A DNA stretch of 64,000 nucleotides from Tubulanus polymorphus (Eukaryota; Nemertea; Palaeonemertea; Tubulaniformes; Tubulanidae). Location of the stretch: contig NC_134029.1 in NCBI RefSeq assembly GCF_964204645.1, positions 9,042,850 through 9,106,849 on the forward strand, in the 5' to 3' direction. Below, piece after piece: positions 1 to 19,400 of the stretch; within the stretch, counting starts at the first letter, position 1; each line of letters starts with the position of its first letter. Both the position numbers and the translations under genes were made by a program. The notes beneath the pieces are model-generated. The model made no database searches. It was given only the letters and a program-made list of their open reading frames with translations, and was not told where the DNA came from.

Positions 1-3000
1 CCCTGCGAGATGATATGAAGAATTGTAAGGGTAAAGAAAGCACTTTCGATTCGGCGGCTGTAGTCAGCAATGTTCCGCAGTGTTCTATCGTTGGCACGTG
101 AGTTTCATTTCTAATAAATCCTCTCCGAAAAACTCAAAAATTATTTCATATATATCATATAAGCATGTTTATAGAATAGACACAAGTATACTTGTATTTA
201 TCAGTGCTATGTAACCACTTTTTTGCAGAGATATTCTACGCAAGAACGGATCCGCAGTAGATGCTTTTATCGCTACAGCCGTTTGTCTGGGTACGATAAA
301 TTCTCAATCCAGTGGTATCGGTGGAGGATTCTTCATGACTTACTACAAAAAGTAATCAAATATAAGGGTGATGGTAGGGAAGATCAGTAGCTTTTTCTTT
401 CGTTGTAGATACGTAAGCTAATCACAAGTACTAAACCCCAGCTGTGCATCGGTTTAGTAATGTGTCATTGTGTCCGAAAATTTACAAACAATGAAATGCA
501 CGTTCGTTCCCTTTTCTTCGTTAAATAATAAATCGTTTATATCTAGCAAAGATTTTCAAAGCTTCTTAACTAATGTACATAACTATTAGAAAAAGCCGGA
601 ACCAAGCCCTACATTCGTGTACACATATTCAGAATGCAATGACTGCAATACATGTATGCATAAATTTCATTATCAACAGCATCACTTAGTAATTCATTCT
701 ATAAATTAGCCTAGAATTATTGTCGTTTCAGAAGTGAGAAAAGGTCCTATGCTCTCGATGCATTTTCTGTAGCGCCTAACGCCCCCTCGCAGGACTTCTA
801 CGTTGAGCATGCGAATTCATCATGGTCCGGTATGTTTCTCTGTGACCCTAAAATAGAAATCTCTGTGGTGTACGCTGTGGCGTTTGGACTGCGAATATTT
901 CACCGAGCTGAGATGACCGAATACGGAGTTGATAAATTGAGAAAATGAGCGTTTCTGCTTTCTAAGTTGTTTAAGTTTTTGCCGGTATAGGTGGTCTATC
1001 AATTGCTGTACCCGGTGAGGTTGCTGGCTACTGGAAGGCGCACCAAGCATTCGGCCGTTTGACATGGGTGGAGCTGTTCGAACCGTCAATCAAATTGTGC
1101 GAGTCTGGGTATGCCTTGACTCCAGCTAACTACATGGCACTTCTACTCCTACGCGTGTATGACACTCTCGATCCAATCTCTCGGTAAGTTTGTTTCAGCT
1201 TGGATCTTGAATGCGAGTTCCATGTTCCAGTTGTAATATCAATTATGACCCACTCTTCTCCAAATGTTTTTCTCAAAAACCAGATTTGATGGGCCCTCAA
1301 AATGTTTGATTGCATTCAAATGAAATGCACTTAGATGCTTGCATATTCGGCATCTGTCTATATAACACTTAATTTGCATTTTACTGCAAATTTCGTCAAC
1401 TTCGAAAACAGCCTTAGGTAAATTACCAGATGATATTGTAAATGTGTCCGCTATTTTCAGGTCTATATTTATCGACCCCAAGACCGGTGATCTTTATAAA
1501 GCCGGTGAAATAATTAAAAGGCCAACCTACTGTAAAACGCTGAAAGAAATTGCCGAGCAAGGGGCAGCTACATTCTACACTGGTTCGTTGTCGAAGAAAA
1601 TTCTTGAAGACCTTTACGAACAGTGTACGTAAGTTAGTTAGGCATTGTTTTCATTATTTCTGCGAAATTCGACGTGATGGCCCACTTAGTTTTAGTTTTT
1701 GATCCACGGATCAAAGCAGATTTTTGTTTCCGGTTACCATAAAAGTTAGAATTAAAGTTTATCACTGCACAAAAAATGACAAAATGACAATGACAAAAAT
1801 GCCCAAACTTGGCCGCCCAAAAACGTCCGACCAGGCCCGAGCCGAATTCTAGCACGAGACAAATGATTGCGTTTGAATTGCAACTGGTTCAGGAAATGAC
1901 CCACTTCGCTTTATTTAAGCATTGTTATCGAGTAAATGGTTCGCGTGTGAACGCGCTCTCTAATTAGGCGCGGGCCAAATTTGGCTCGAGTCTGATCCGG
2001 GCCAAATCGTCTCCGAGTGATCGCGGCTAAAGTGAAACCGAATGTCAGTTAGTCGGGACTCTGGTCCAGAGATGGTCGACTATGAGATTCAGCGCGGTCG
2101 CTGTCTACTCGGAAGCCGACACTGTGTAAGACGTTACAACCGAACTAAGTGCATTCAGTTATTAGTTCCGACCACAAGTTGACTAACGACGAAAAACCGA
2201 AGTTCGCCAAGGCCGCCGGCATTTATGTTGAAAAATCTTTTGTCATATGTCATTTTTCAGTCATATTTTACAAAATCAGTGAGTGTACTTGAGATGATAC
2301 CTATGGTGGCTGATTCGGGCCATACTAAAAAATTTTTCTGTACGGCTCCAGCAACGATAAAAAAATTTTCGCATTGGCCCATTTTTGGTTTTCTCGCGAG
2401 AAAATTCAAAACATTTTGGTTTTCTCGCGCGAGAATTCAGAAATTTTGGTTTTCTCGCGCAAAAATTCAAAAAGTTTTGAATGCTCGCGCGAGAATTCAA
2501 AACTTTTGGTTTCATCGCGCGAGAAAACTAAAACTAAACATTTTGGTTTGAAAAATTTTTCTGACTGGCTAGAAGCTGGATAAAAATTTTTTACAATGGC
2601 CCATTTTTTTGTTTTATCGCGCGAGAATTCAAAACTTTTGAATTCTCCCGCGAGAAAACCAAACTTTTTGAATTCTCGCGCGAGAAAACCAAAATGTTTT
2701 GTTTTCTCACGCGAGAAAACCAAAAGTTTTGAATTCTCGCGTGAGAAAACCAAACTTTTTGAATTCTCGCGCGAGAAAACCAAAAAACGGGCCAATGTGG
2801 TAAATTTTTTTCATCGTTGCTTTAGCCGTACAGAAAATTTTTTTAGTATGGGCCGAATCAGCCACCATAGATACCTGATGCAGCTGTGAATTACGTTACG
2901 TCCATGTGTATATAAATGTTATGCATTTACAGCATCATCCCAGATCACCGCGCAGGACCTGAAGAACTATCGAGCAAAATGGAGGAAACCGATCATGATG

Positions 3001-6000
3001 CAGCTATCTGAAAATCGCCGTATCCACATTCAGCCTCCTCCATCCAGTGGGGCAGTGACCGCGTTTATACTTAATATTTTGAATGGTGAGTATAAAGCCG
3101 GGTGTACATGGGTTGCATCGCGATTCCGACCACTATTCCAAAGTCTTCTACATCCTTTAGTTTTAAAACATGAAATTCAAACGTTAAGTTCATGTATAAG
3201 CGCGCAAATACGGGAAATCTGCTTATGGCTGCTCAGGCCAGCATGTTAGCTACGCAGTGAAGTGGTTTACGCCCCATATACCCAGCCTAACTTTTGAAAT
3301 TATCAAACCTGTAGACTGGGCTAGGTAGCGCAGTGGTTTCGAAAGTGGTTTTTTAAAAACAACTGTAAACAAGAAAACTAACTTGAAAGTTAATTGAAGC
3401 CTCGGAAAAAAGCACATTATATTGCTTACTATTGTCGAAAACAAATCGTATAATACAAATTATATATGATATTAGGGATCAATACAGTTATTTTGGATTT
3501 GAGTACATCGATAATTAATTACATTGAATTGACCGGCAACCAGGGCCAAATTCGGTTTTTCGTAGCTTGTCGACTAGTGGTAGGAACTAATAACCGAATG
3601 CACTTTATTTCCGAAATATTTCCAGAATATAGTTCCGACTTACTGACATTCGGTTTCACTTAGTTTGACTATAGTCGACTAAGTCCGATAACCGAAGTTG
3701 GCCCTGACTAGCCCCGATATACTGATGACGTAGTGCACACCCTCTCAAAAATAATTATTAAGATTTTTTTATCAAAAATGATATTAGAGTTATGAAATAT
3801 ATTCAATTGCAAAACAGATGCCAATAATTCACAATAAGCCTTTTTACAGTTTCCAGGCGCCATTTTTTGGGTACCCGCCGGGTCCGCATTGTTGAATTTT
3901 TCGTCCCTATTTTTTCCCCGTTTAATATTTTTATTTCGTTCATATCTCTGGATTTGATTAAGATAGAAACAAAGTAAAAATATCGATGAACTCGTTATTG
4001 TTATTTTCGAAACGTAAATAGTGATGATGTTGCGCATATCGACCTAAACAGTATCCTTATAATTCATACCAAAGATATCAACGTATAAACATCATTGTAT
4101 GGTTTCTACGGCGTCAAAAGATGTTGAGGAAATATACTCGCTAAGAGTTCTATGGATCCAAAAAATCCCGAATTCCGTTTCCAGTGCGCAGGGTACTATA
4201 CCTGAAGCAGTGGCAATCACATACCAAATCATGATGACGAACATTTTTCAGGATATAATTTCACCGTCGAGTCAACGACGACAAGTCAACAAAAGTCGGT
4301 TTTCCTTCAAAGATATATCGAAGCGTGTAAATTCGCCTTTGCCGCTCGTTCACATCTGGCTGACCAGTCATTCTCTGACGTAAAACAAGTGAGTGCATAT
4401 AAAAATTATGAAGTAAAAACACCTACGAAGCTTTTCGATAGCTGGCGCCAAGCTTCAATGGATACCCCTTTGCGGGGTGATAATGTAGACCTGTTTTTAT
4501 TTTTACTGACGTGTCTGCAGTTCCTAGCCACGTCTGGTGGGTCGTTCATTTCATAGTTATAACTATAGACACCGTGTACGTGACGTCATTGTTTGTTTGC
4601 CCGTCAGTGTTTGGGACTGGCTCTACATATTGTGAAGCCTTTGTCCGCATCATTGGTACCAGTTTCATCTTGACCCGTTGATAACCGTAGAATGGTAGCA
4701 ATGTAAAGGTTGACGACGGACTACGACTATCACCCTGAACTATCACCTCCGCTAAACGTCACTGCGGAGCTCAACTTGAATACCAAATATCGATGATTTC
4801 ACCACACACACTGGTATGGGCTTTCTCGGAAATAGCTTGATACCCATAGTTTAGTCAACAAAATACGAAAAAACGAACTATTCAGTGACTTAGGGAGCAT
4901 CTCAAAATTTTTGCGTCGCATTAGAAAATCAATGGTTCGAACTTTGGCATGTGTCTAATCAATGAGTGGAGATGTGTATGGAAGAATTGGAACTAGTAAA
5001 AATTTGAAATACCCCCTTATTACGTGATAGATTAGTTTAAACAGTACCTATCGTATTTTGTGCGTCTGTTATTGAAAATCCTATGATTGTTTTTCTACGT
5101 TATAGATTGTTGCCAAAATGACTTCTCGTCAATACGCAGGAGACATTCGCAAGTTGATTAGCGATTACGTCACCCAAGAGCCGTCTTATTACGACGGCGT
5201 GATTGGAGAACAAGGAAAATACGGTACTTCGCATATATCGATAGTTGCCCCAAACGGTGACGCTATATCCGCTACCACAACGATCAATTACTAGTAAGAA
5301 TTATACGAAATATTTCAGTCAGGACAGAACGCTGCAGTGAAAAACTTCATCCTCCCTCGACAGGAATTTGAACCTGATGGTCTCGCTGGACTCAGCCACG
5401 GCACGAAACGCCACCAAACTTGACCCAGTGCGCATGTTTGCCGCTGATCATATTGCCCGTTGATGAGCTTAGACAAATTTCCCAGAAAAAACTTCAAATG
5501 GAAAAGATGGTTTTAAAATAAAACATTATTTATGATTGGCTAATAATGAAATCATCTAACGGCGCACCCGGGCTAGTGTGACAGGGTTTCGTACCGTAGT
5601 GAGTCTCGATGCAATCAGTTTCGAATCCCTGTCGGGAAGGAAAATGTAAAAATGTGACCGCTTGTTATTTTTGTCTTTCGTAGTTACGGATCGGGCGTGG
5701 TTGGAAGACGTACGAATATACCGTTCAATAACGTAATGAATGATTTTTCAATACGGAATACGCCGAATATGTTCCACCTGACAATATCCCCTGTTAACAA
5801 CGTACAACCGGGCAAACGGCCGATGTCGTCATCATCGCCTATCATAGTAACGGATTCGAATGGTGACGTCACAACAGTCATCGGGGCCTCCGGTGGAAGC
5901 AAGATACCATCAACCGTTTCATACGTGAGTAATGCTACATCATTAGTTTGTTTTTTTAGGATCAATTGTGTTGATCCTTATAGAATGGTTCTGAGAGTAA

Positions 6001-7165
6001 CTTTCTGTTAGCTTTTGATGGCACAAATTGTAACCACTGGATATAAACAGCTGATATTTTGTCATTAGGAGGGAAATAGGTGGTGGGATTGATATGGCAA
6101 GTTTCGTCCATCAGCTCTGAGCTATTTGGATGTGCTGGGAGAGAATATGCAAAATTTCAATGAATTTTCCCCCATTCTACTAATCGATGCTTGACCTAGT
6201 TTCATGAAATTACAGGGAAAGCCCTTCACAAGGGCATCGCTTGTAAATACCTCTAGAAGGGCTTTCACAGTGACATTATCAAGAAATGTTCTCTACCATG
6301 TACTTGTGACTCAAAGGGAAAACCCATTACCATCATGTATATCATCAAAGTTGAACATGCTTGCTACAAAGTGCACCATGATTTCATCTTTATCAGCTCA
6401 CGTTATTGCAAATCCAAGAACAAATCGCGCTCAAAACTAAAATGTACTCAGTTGATCCTACTGGACCCATGGTCCTTTATTAGATCATATCAGCAAAGAA
6501 CAAAAAGCCAAGTGACATGTATAAATACATGCCCAGTCACCCGCAACAATTCTGTTGGATTAGATTCCTTACAACAGAAAACATTTTGCTCCATATTGAA
6601 TTGAATGGCGTGATATGCGTATATGGCGCTTGGGCAGTCGATACGAGTATGTATTTAGAAAAAGACTCGGTTCATCGTTCGGATTTTACTTTTGATTTAG
6701 GGCGTAATTCAACGGATCCATTACGACTCTGAAATCAATGAATATATCATTTTCATTTTCGAATTTCCCTTTTCAATCAGGTGTTGGCAGAACTGTTCTG
6801 GCTCGGTAAAAGTCTGAAAGAAAGCATCGACGCCACTCGACTGCATCACCAGTGGCTGCCGAACGTTATAACCTACGAAGACGATTTTTTTCAAACGGTA
6901 ATAAGTAATTTTTGGGGGCAGCTTTTTTATGCGTATACTGCTACGCATGTTGCGTATTATCTCCGCGCATTCAATTATCTCGCGTATGTCTGATAATATT
7001 GACATTCATTTGCAGATATATTTTCGTATGCTCGAGACCATTGGCCACCAGCTCGAACCGTTGAAAATTCACGGTTCCGTAGTGGAGACCATAACGCGAG
7101 ATCAGAACGGTAGACTTCACACTTACTCTGATACCAGAAAAGACGGTTGCGCGGACGGAATCTAA
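1..7165 (+). CDS. Gamma-glutamyltransferase-like (Ntn-hydrolase) gene, 5' partial
   Basis: Eleven exons: 1-97, 229-351, 732-829, 991-1183, 1461-1624, 2933-3085, 4252-4388, 5106-5293, 5684-5924, 6781-6897 and 7016-7165 (stop TAA). Spliced, they give about 553 residues against about 570 in animal GGTs, so only the N-terminal cytoplasmic/membrane-anchor part is missing. Family landmarks in order: SAVDA (exon 2), GIGGGFF, VPGEVAGYW, ITAQDLKNYRA, the autocleavage/nucleophile block YGTSHIS with its Thr codon at 5226-5228, SATTTIN, PGKRPMSSS and the glycine-rich GASGG. The piece after the Thr is about 192 residues, the usual small-subunit length. The family cleaves gamma-glutamyl bonds of glutathione at the cell surface. 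Oddities: the Arg that binds the glutamate carboxylate (RExAP in active enzymes) reads FSVAP here, and the Glu of NNEMDDF reads NNVMNDF, so classical activity is doubtful. The exon 5 donor is a weak GTACGT (exon end 1624); the stronger GTAAGT at 1629 would break the reading frame. Confidence 0.93.
1790..2036. mobile_element. MITE-like element family 1, copy a (GGT intron 5)
   Basis: Inverted relative to a second copy at 19915-20234: bases 1855-1915 here read as the reverse complement of about 20045-20105 there. Termini resemble GCCGCGATCAC on one side and its complement on the other, and the interior is rich in GGGCCAAA. No coding capacity. Confidence 0.7.
2030..2215. mobile_element. MITE-like element family 2, copy a
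   Basis: Contains GTGAAACCGAATGTCAGTTA and CATTCAGTTATTAGTTCCGA, shared with copies at 3550-3710 and 16690-16828, and ends CGAAAAACCGAAGTTCGCC. It abuts family-1 copy a, suggesting one inserted next to or into the other. Confidence 0.65.
2301..2870. mobile_element. Inverted-repeat element with CGCG palindrome array
   Basis: Termini CTATGGTGGCTGATTCGG and CCGAATCAGCCACCATAG are perfect inverted repeats; the match continues inward as GGGCCATACTAAAAAA and a GTACGGC block. The flanks both carry ATAC, a possible 4-bp target duplication. The interior is about a dozen units of TTCTCGCGCGAGAA separated by ATTCAAAACTTTTGG-like spacers. The open frames through it (Phe-Ser-Arg-Glu repeats) arise from the repeat and are not genes. 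A degenerate copy is at 17130-17340. Confidence 0.9.
3550..3710. mobile_element. MITE-like element family 2, copy b (GGT intron 6)
   Basis: Terminal inverted repeats GGGCCAAATTCGGTTTTTCG and CGATAACCGAAGTTGGCCCT. Inner ACATTCGGTTTCACTTAG is shared, inverted, with the other copies. Confidence 0.75.
5321..5645. repeat. Pair of inverted tRNA-like (SINE-type) repeats, GGT intron 8
   Basis: Left arm (about 5330-5420, minus orientation) and right arm (about 5575-5645, plus) share a tRNA-like stretch: TAGTGTGACAGGGTTTCG followed about 55 bases later by a B-box-like GTTTCGAATCCC. The arms are inverted around about 150 bases. The same arrangement recurs at 58465-58795. Confidence 0.65.
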
Positions 7166-7939
7166 AAACCGTAGAAACGAGTGTCCGACTAGATTGTAAA
7201 TGGGGACCAATTGATGGGTTTGCGAATGGCATTTAGAAATGGAAATGCGACGACATGGTTTTTGTTTTTAAGATATCTTTATATGTTTTTGTTAAGAAAA
7301 CATCTTTTTTTGTAAAAAAATATACTCTGTGACCCTTATTACAGGCCTGTTATTACGTTTGATTTTTATTTGATGGAATATTCAAAATTTCATCCGTTTG
7401 AAAGGTAAGAATAAAACATTTACCTCGGTTTTTATAGCGATTTGTATTAATGCACTAAAAATTAGTGATTTTTTTATGTCATTACTTTGCCATTTTGGAT
7501 ATCGTCCGATTTTTACAACAATTTCTTTCGGAAGGATACAACCGTTATATGATATTGTATTTCGTTTCATTCGTGTAAGTTTAACACTTAGTGGTTTATT
7601 AGTGTTGATTGATTGGGTTTGTTTTTTGTGAATTATAACAATTAAATTAAAAACAAAATAACTCAAATAATTCGTTACGTTCAAAATATCTCTACCTCGT
7701 TATCTGCGTTTCAAATCACCCATTAGAATGAGGATCAATTCAGCGAGCCGACAACCTTTCTCCGCAGAAAAAGGTTACAATTCATTCGAATGCAGTGGTT
7801 AACGTTGTTACGAAGATTGATGCCATAAAATAGAGTGAACGTATGACACACATACGCGATTTAATATATTCTGTTTTACATTTTACCACCATTTCGATAC
7901 AATATTCTAAATACATACAAAACAACAATGTCAATGCGT
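7166..7939. other. Tail-to-tail intergenic spacer
   Basis: AT-rich sequence between the stop codons of the GGT-like gene (+) and the first channel gene (-). I see no conserved coding potential. Both 3' UTRs probably occupy it. Confidence 0.6.
7410..7415 (+). terminator. Candidate polyadenylation signal of the GGT-like gene
   Basis: AATAAA lies 245 bases after the GGT-like stop codon. On the opposite strand an AATAAA at 7595-7600 would serve the convergent channel gene, so the two 3' UTRs could overlap by about 200 bases. Only hexamers are seen, so this is tentative. Confidence 0.35.
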
Positions 7940-14766
<6,827 letters not shown>

Positions 14767-16412
14767 TATCTTGTACCAAGTTCAGGCAAACTCGTTAAGG
14801 CAAGCTCTTTTGCAGCAAACGTTTTTCTATTAAGCCGTCGAAAGAAAAGTTACTTCTCTAACTCAATAAGAATCACACTGAAGCGAAAGTGATCAAGAAT
14901 TCCGAAGTTCTTGTTGACAAATAGACAATTGAAAATATCGAAATGCATGCCAATGTACTATTCAATGATCGGATGATTTCCGTAATTTACCAGTTATAAA
15001 TTCACCTACCTTAAATCCCTATTTTACATCATAGTAACGACTTGTTACGTACGTTTTTGTTGGCTCGGTATCATATTTATCAGAATGATTAAAACACAAC
15101 GGTCAGATTTTAGCTATGGTAACATATGCGACTGGCCATAATCCGTGAACTGGAGCTTTCCTCTACTAAAGGTCAAGTTCGTACTGTTCTAGTCGTCGCA
15201 GATGCTGTTTAAGCGATTGCAATAACTCCAATGACAGTGAATATGTTCTCTGGTCTATTATCATACGTAGTTTGATAGAAAAAAAGTCAAACACGTGTTA
15301 CACGTGTCGCATCAGTTAGCTAGGCGGTGTTCGAATAACCATGTTGAACCTGTCACTTCGACGGAACGATGTTAATCTACATTATTTGTTTTGGTAATGA
15401 CCGCACGACGAGGACTTAAATGTCAACATTCATTACCAGATGTAGGCTTTTCATTCGAATGGAGAAAAAATTACTAAAAATTCCTCGCACTCCTTAAGTT
15501 AATCAATTATGGAATCCTATAGCTAAAATCAAAATGTGTGGTTAATTGATTTAAGCGCACGACCACCATAACGAGGATTATACCATGAAATAGTTCTTCG
15601 TTCGTCTATTTGGTGAACAAACCTCTCTGTTACCAGCGAGATAACGCACAACCAATAGAGCCGAAACTATCGATATTCATTATTAACTGAATCATAGACT
15701 CAATTCAAAGTTTTCATATCGACATGCGATATGAAAAGGTAATGCGGCGGTTATGCATCGGTACTATGGTGATCTTTCCCCTCCCATGCGGCGAGAGAAA
15801 CGTAACTGTCAAAATTGGTTCCCGGTGAAAGTCGTTATTGAACCGTTTCTATATCAAAAGTTAATTAGTAGCAGATATAAAGGTCCGTAACCACCGACAT
15901 GGGGGACATCACAAATTCTCTGAAGTCCAGAACGATGCAGATTAGTTTGTGTAAACCAAAAGCTATTTAGCATCAGCTCGGCACGATGTCCATGATTAAG
16001 GGTGTGGTTTGCTCGATCTGAGAATACTGACTGCGTCAACATGAACCCAAACGACAATGGCTTCTCGCTAAACCAACATCAATTTGTTACTGAGTTTGTT
16101 GTCTTTTTTCATCGAACAGCCGACGAGAGACGACTTAATAATGTACTCCGTACGTATTGGACAGGTAAACACGCGAACAACAAATTACATAAAGCTACAT
16201 TAATCTTCTGATGTTTGCGGTTATATTTCTTTATCAAGAATAATGACGAGATAAATCATCTGATTATGTTGGAGCTACGGTTCTCCCCTGCCCGTGATAC
16301 ATTTGAGTACCTAGTTGTTATACGTACATATCTAATGTATACACATGGAGCAATAAACAGAATTGTGATGCAATAAACCGAATTGAATAAGATTGCGATA
16401 TTTCATCGTGGC
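14767..16412. other. Intergenic spacer between channel genes 1 and 2
   Basis: Holds the presumed promoter and 5' UTR of channel 1 (transcribed leftward from about 14770) and the 3' UTR of channel 2. A perfect palindrome ACACGTGTTACACGTGT occurs near 15294. I see no other gene; the short reading frames here have no recognisable domain or splice context. Confidence 0.5.
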
Positions 16413-19400
16413 CTATGCAATAACTCGCAGCGTACATAGCCAGAAAAATAAATTGAAAAGCGCGAACACGAAAGGAAATGCGATTCTAGCTCCGATTTCT
16501 ACTTCCATGTATCTTTTATATTTTCGTTGTTTGTTCTTTTCAAATTTGCCGCAGCGTGGGTCGACCTCGGAATCGGTAGGTTTTTCATTTGTCTCCGTAG
16601 TTACTTGTTCAACTTTTTCCTACGAATTTACAATCAACATAAATTTATTTATATCTTAAAAGATTCAACCGTTTTTCGTTTTGGGTGACAGCCAACGTCG
16701 GTTATCGGAGTAAGTCGACTGTTCGAACTAAGTGAAACCGAATGTCAGTTAGTCGGAAAATTAAACGCATTCGGTTATTAGTTCCGACCACTAGTCGACT
16801 AGATGCGAAAACCGAATTCAGCCCATACTGTACCCTCTCGCGTTGCTTCATTTCAGCTGCTCTTAGTTCCTCTTTCCGAACGAGAACATTCACGACGGCA
16901 AATTCTAACAGCGCGGCAAACACGAATATCAGACAGACGGCCATCCAAACGTCAATCGCCTTGAATGCGTGACAAGAAAAGAAAAGCACAATGCATCTAA
17001 TTATCTAAGCTAATATGAACAGAAGTTTGAATAGTAAATTTGGCGAGATAGCTCTCAAATTTGCCGCACCCGTACTATGGATGGCCTGCTATCTACTTGC
17101 AGTCGAATCTTTAAAATCAAATCTGAAAACTATGGTGACTGATTTGGGACATTCTTAAGAATTTCTCTTTACGGCTAGGAAAAAGAATTCTTACAATGGT
17201 TCAGTTTTTGTTTTTATACATTCAAAACTTAATGTTTTTCTCGCGTGAGAATTCAAAAAAAGAAACGAACAATTGACCTGGTAAAGAAATATCATCTTGC
17301 ATTTAGCCATACAGAAAGATTATTTAATATATCCGGAATATCCTAGACGAACCCATTTGTCCTTATTTTCATCAAATTAATAATTTCATGTCGAATATTC
17401 CACCGAGGAGTGCATTTTAGTTTAGATAATGTCTCATTTTATGTTGAGTGCAAAGTAAAGGTCCTAGTATTCTAGTGCATTACATTTCATTTTATTGAAC
17501 ACGGTTCTGAGATGCATTTCATCAATTTTCCATCTCTCTGTCCAGTGTTACGTATTGCCCAATTATCTCGTGACCTACGATATGTTACAAATGCAAGTCC
17601 CGACAAATAACTCGCAGGAATTGTTTATTCGGCAATCTGTTCAACCACTTGAGTGCAGTTAAGTTAAGTTAAGTTAAGTTAAGTTAAGTTAAGTTAAGTT
17701 AAGTTAAGTTAAGTTAAGTTAAGTTAAGTTAAGTTAAGTTTATTTTGCATAATAGATTGATATAAAGATATGTAATTATACAATACGATACAGTATGAAA
17801 ATATAATAACAATCAATCACTGTAGCAATAGATTTTGCGAGGAATTAGGAACAGCCAAAGTTGGCTTACACTAGTCCTAACCCCTCGTCCATTCACTCCC
17901 ACATGCACACGTTACCAAACATTAGGATACATACATATATTCAAAATGGAAGAACAAGCAAGTAGCACGCAAAGGGTATCAATCAATATTTAGAAGTAAG
18001 GAAATGATGAAGACTATTTTTAAAAGCTGATGGAGATTGAGGGCATTTGAGGCTTGTGCTTAAACTGTTCCAGAATTTGGCCCCTTGGATTTTGACAGAC
18101 TTGTATTTGTAATTGGAGTTGTTATTTTGCGTAGATGAGTAGTCGCTGTTGAATGCATGTCTTCAACACAATTGAATAGGATGCACATAAAGTAGGATTT
18201 TTTTTTCAAGGGCCTACACATCATTTACGCATAAAATGAAGTTGAATTATCTACAAAATGCCAATGCATTTCCGATATATTGGAGGAGTTATAGAACTCT
18301 CGGTAACGTGTGAATTGTAACGAGTTTATTCAGTTTCGAAGTGTAATAGTTTTGTGCTGCTGTTTTACTTGCCCATAAAACATATTTCTAGACTAATAGT
18401 CAGGGGCCGGTTTCACAAAGCGTAATTAACCCTTAATTATGATTAAATCACTAATCATGACTAAATTATCATGATTTAATCAAGTTAGGTGTTTCACAAA
18501 ACGTAATTAACTTTAATTATAATTAAGTTAATTACAAAATTTAATTCTCCTCTAGAGTGTAATTAAACCATTTAATCATCATTAGTTTATTATTAAAAAC
18601 AAAAAGCTGCAGATATTATTCATGGAATTTGGTGTTTATTAATTGACGACGGCAATTCCTACACTCATTCAGTTTTTCAGATTGTTTGGCTCAAATAATT
18701 AGGATTTTTTGCCTTTTGTAAAAAAGGCATGTCAATACTCTAAATTCTATTGATTATTTTCAAACGTCCTATGTCTTTTTGTCAGCACGACCACCACATA
18801 CTTAGAAGTATTGAATTAATTGATTTTGTCCATACATATGATAGATTTCTGTCAGTAGAGTACATATCTATGGAGTTAGTGTTAAAAAGTGTTAATCACT
18901 GCTCGGAAATAAACCCCATTTACGAGGATTTTATTTTGCTGACTGGAGGTGAGTTTCTATTTAAAAACTTTTGAGACATCTTGCTAAGTTTTTCCACTGG
19001 TTCCTAAGACCTTTCAGAGCAAACTTTAACTCCCAAAGGAGTGAATTTCTCTTTTCCTCTAAACAAGGAAGGTTGTTGATGCTTGGACAGCAAATGGCTG
19101 TCTAAAGTTCCGCCATTTTGATACAGTTAAATTGTAATTAAGTTGCCTAATTGTGTAATTAGTTAATTTTGTAATTAAACCCTTTCGTGAAACCGAATTT
19201 TAATCGCAATTAACTAATCATGATTAAGGAAATTTAATCATGATTTAGGTCCTAATTATAATTAAAGTTAATAATGCTTTGTGAAACCGGCCCCAGAATA
19301 ATAGGTTGAAAATAGAATAGTTTATCGCATAATTTTCAACCTCTTTTGCTTTGACATTGCAGGCAGAACAGTGTTGATCAATGAAAGAAGTAATTGCTGA

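Noticed and set aside
2225-2889. Overlapping frames rich in FSREN/SREKTK repeats on both strands
   Set aside because: Produced by the palindromic TTCTCGCGCGAGAA array; coding on both strands at once is a sign of the repeat, not of genes.
18750-18974. 74-residue frame inside the GGGGCCGGTTTCAC element as a transposase remnant
   Set aside because: No catalytic motif or similarity to a transposase that I can recognise, and it is too short.
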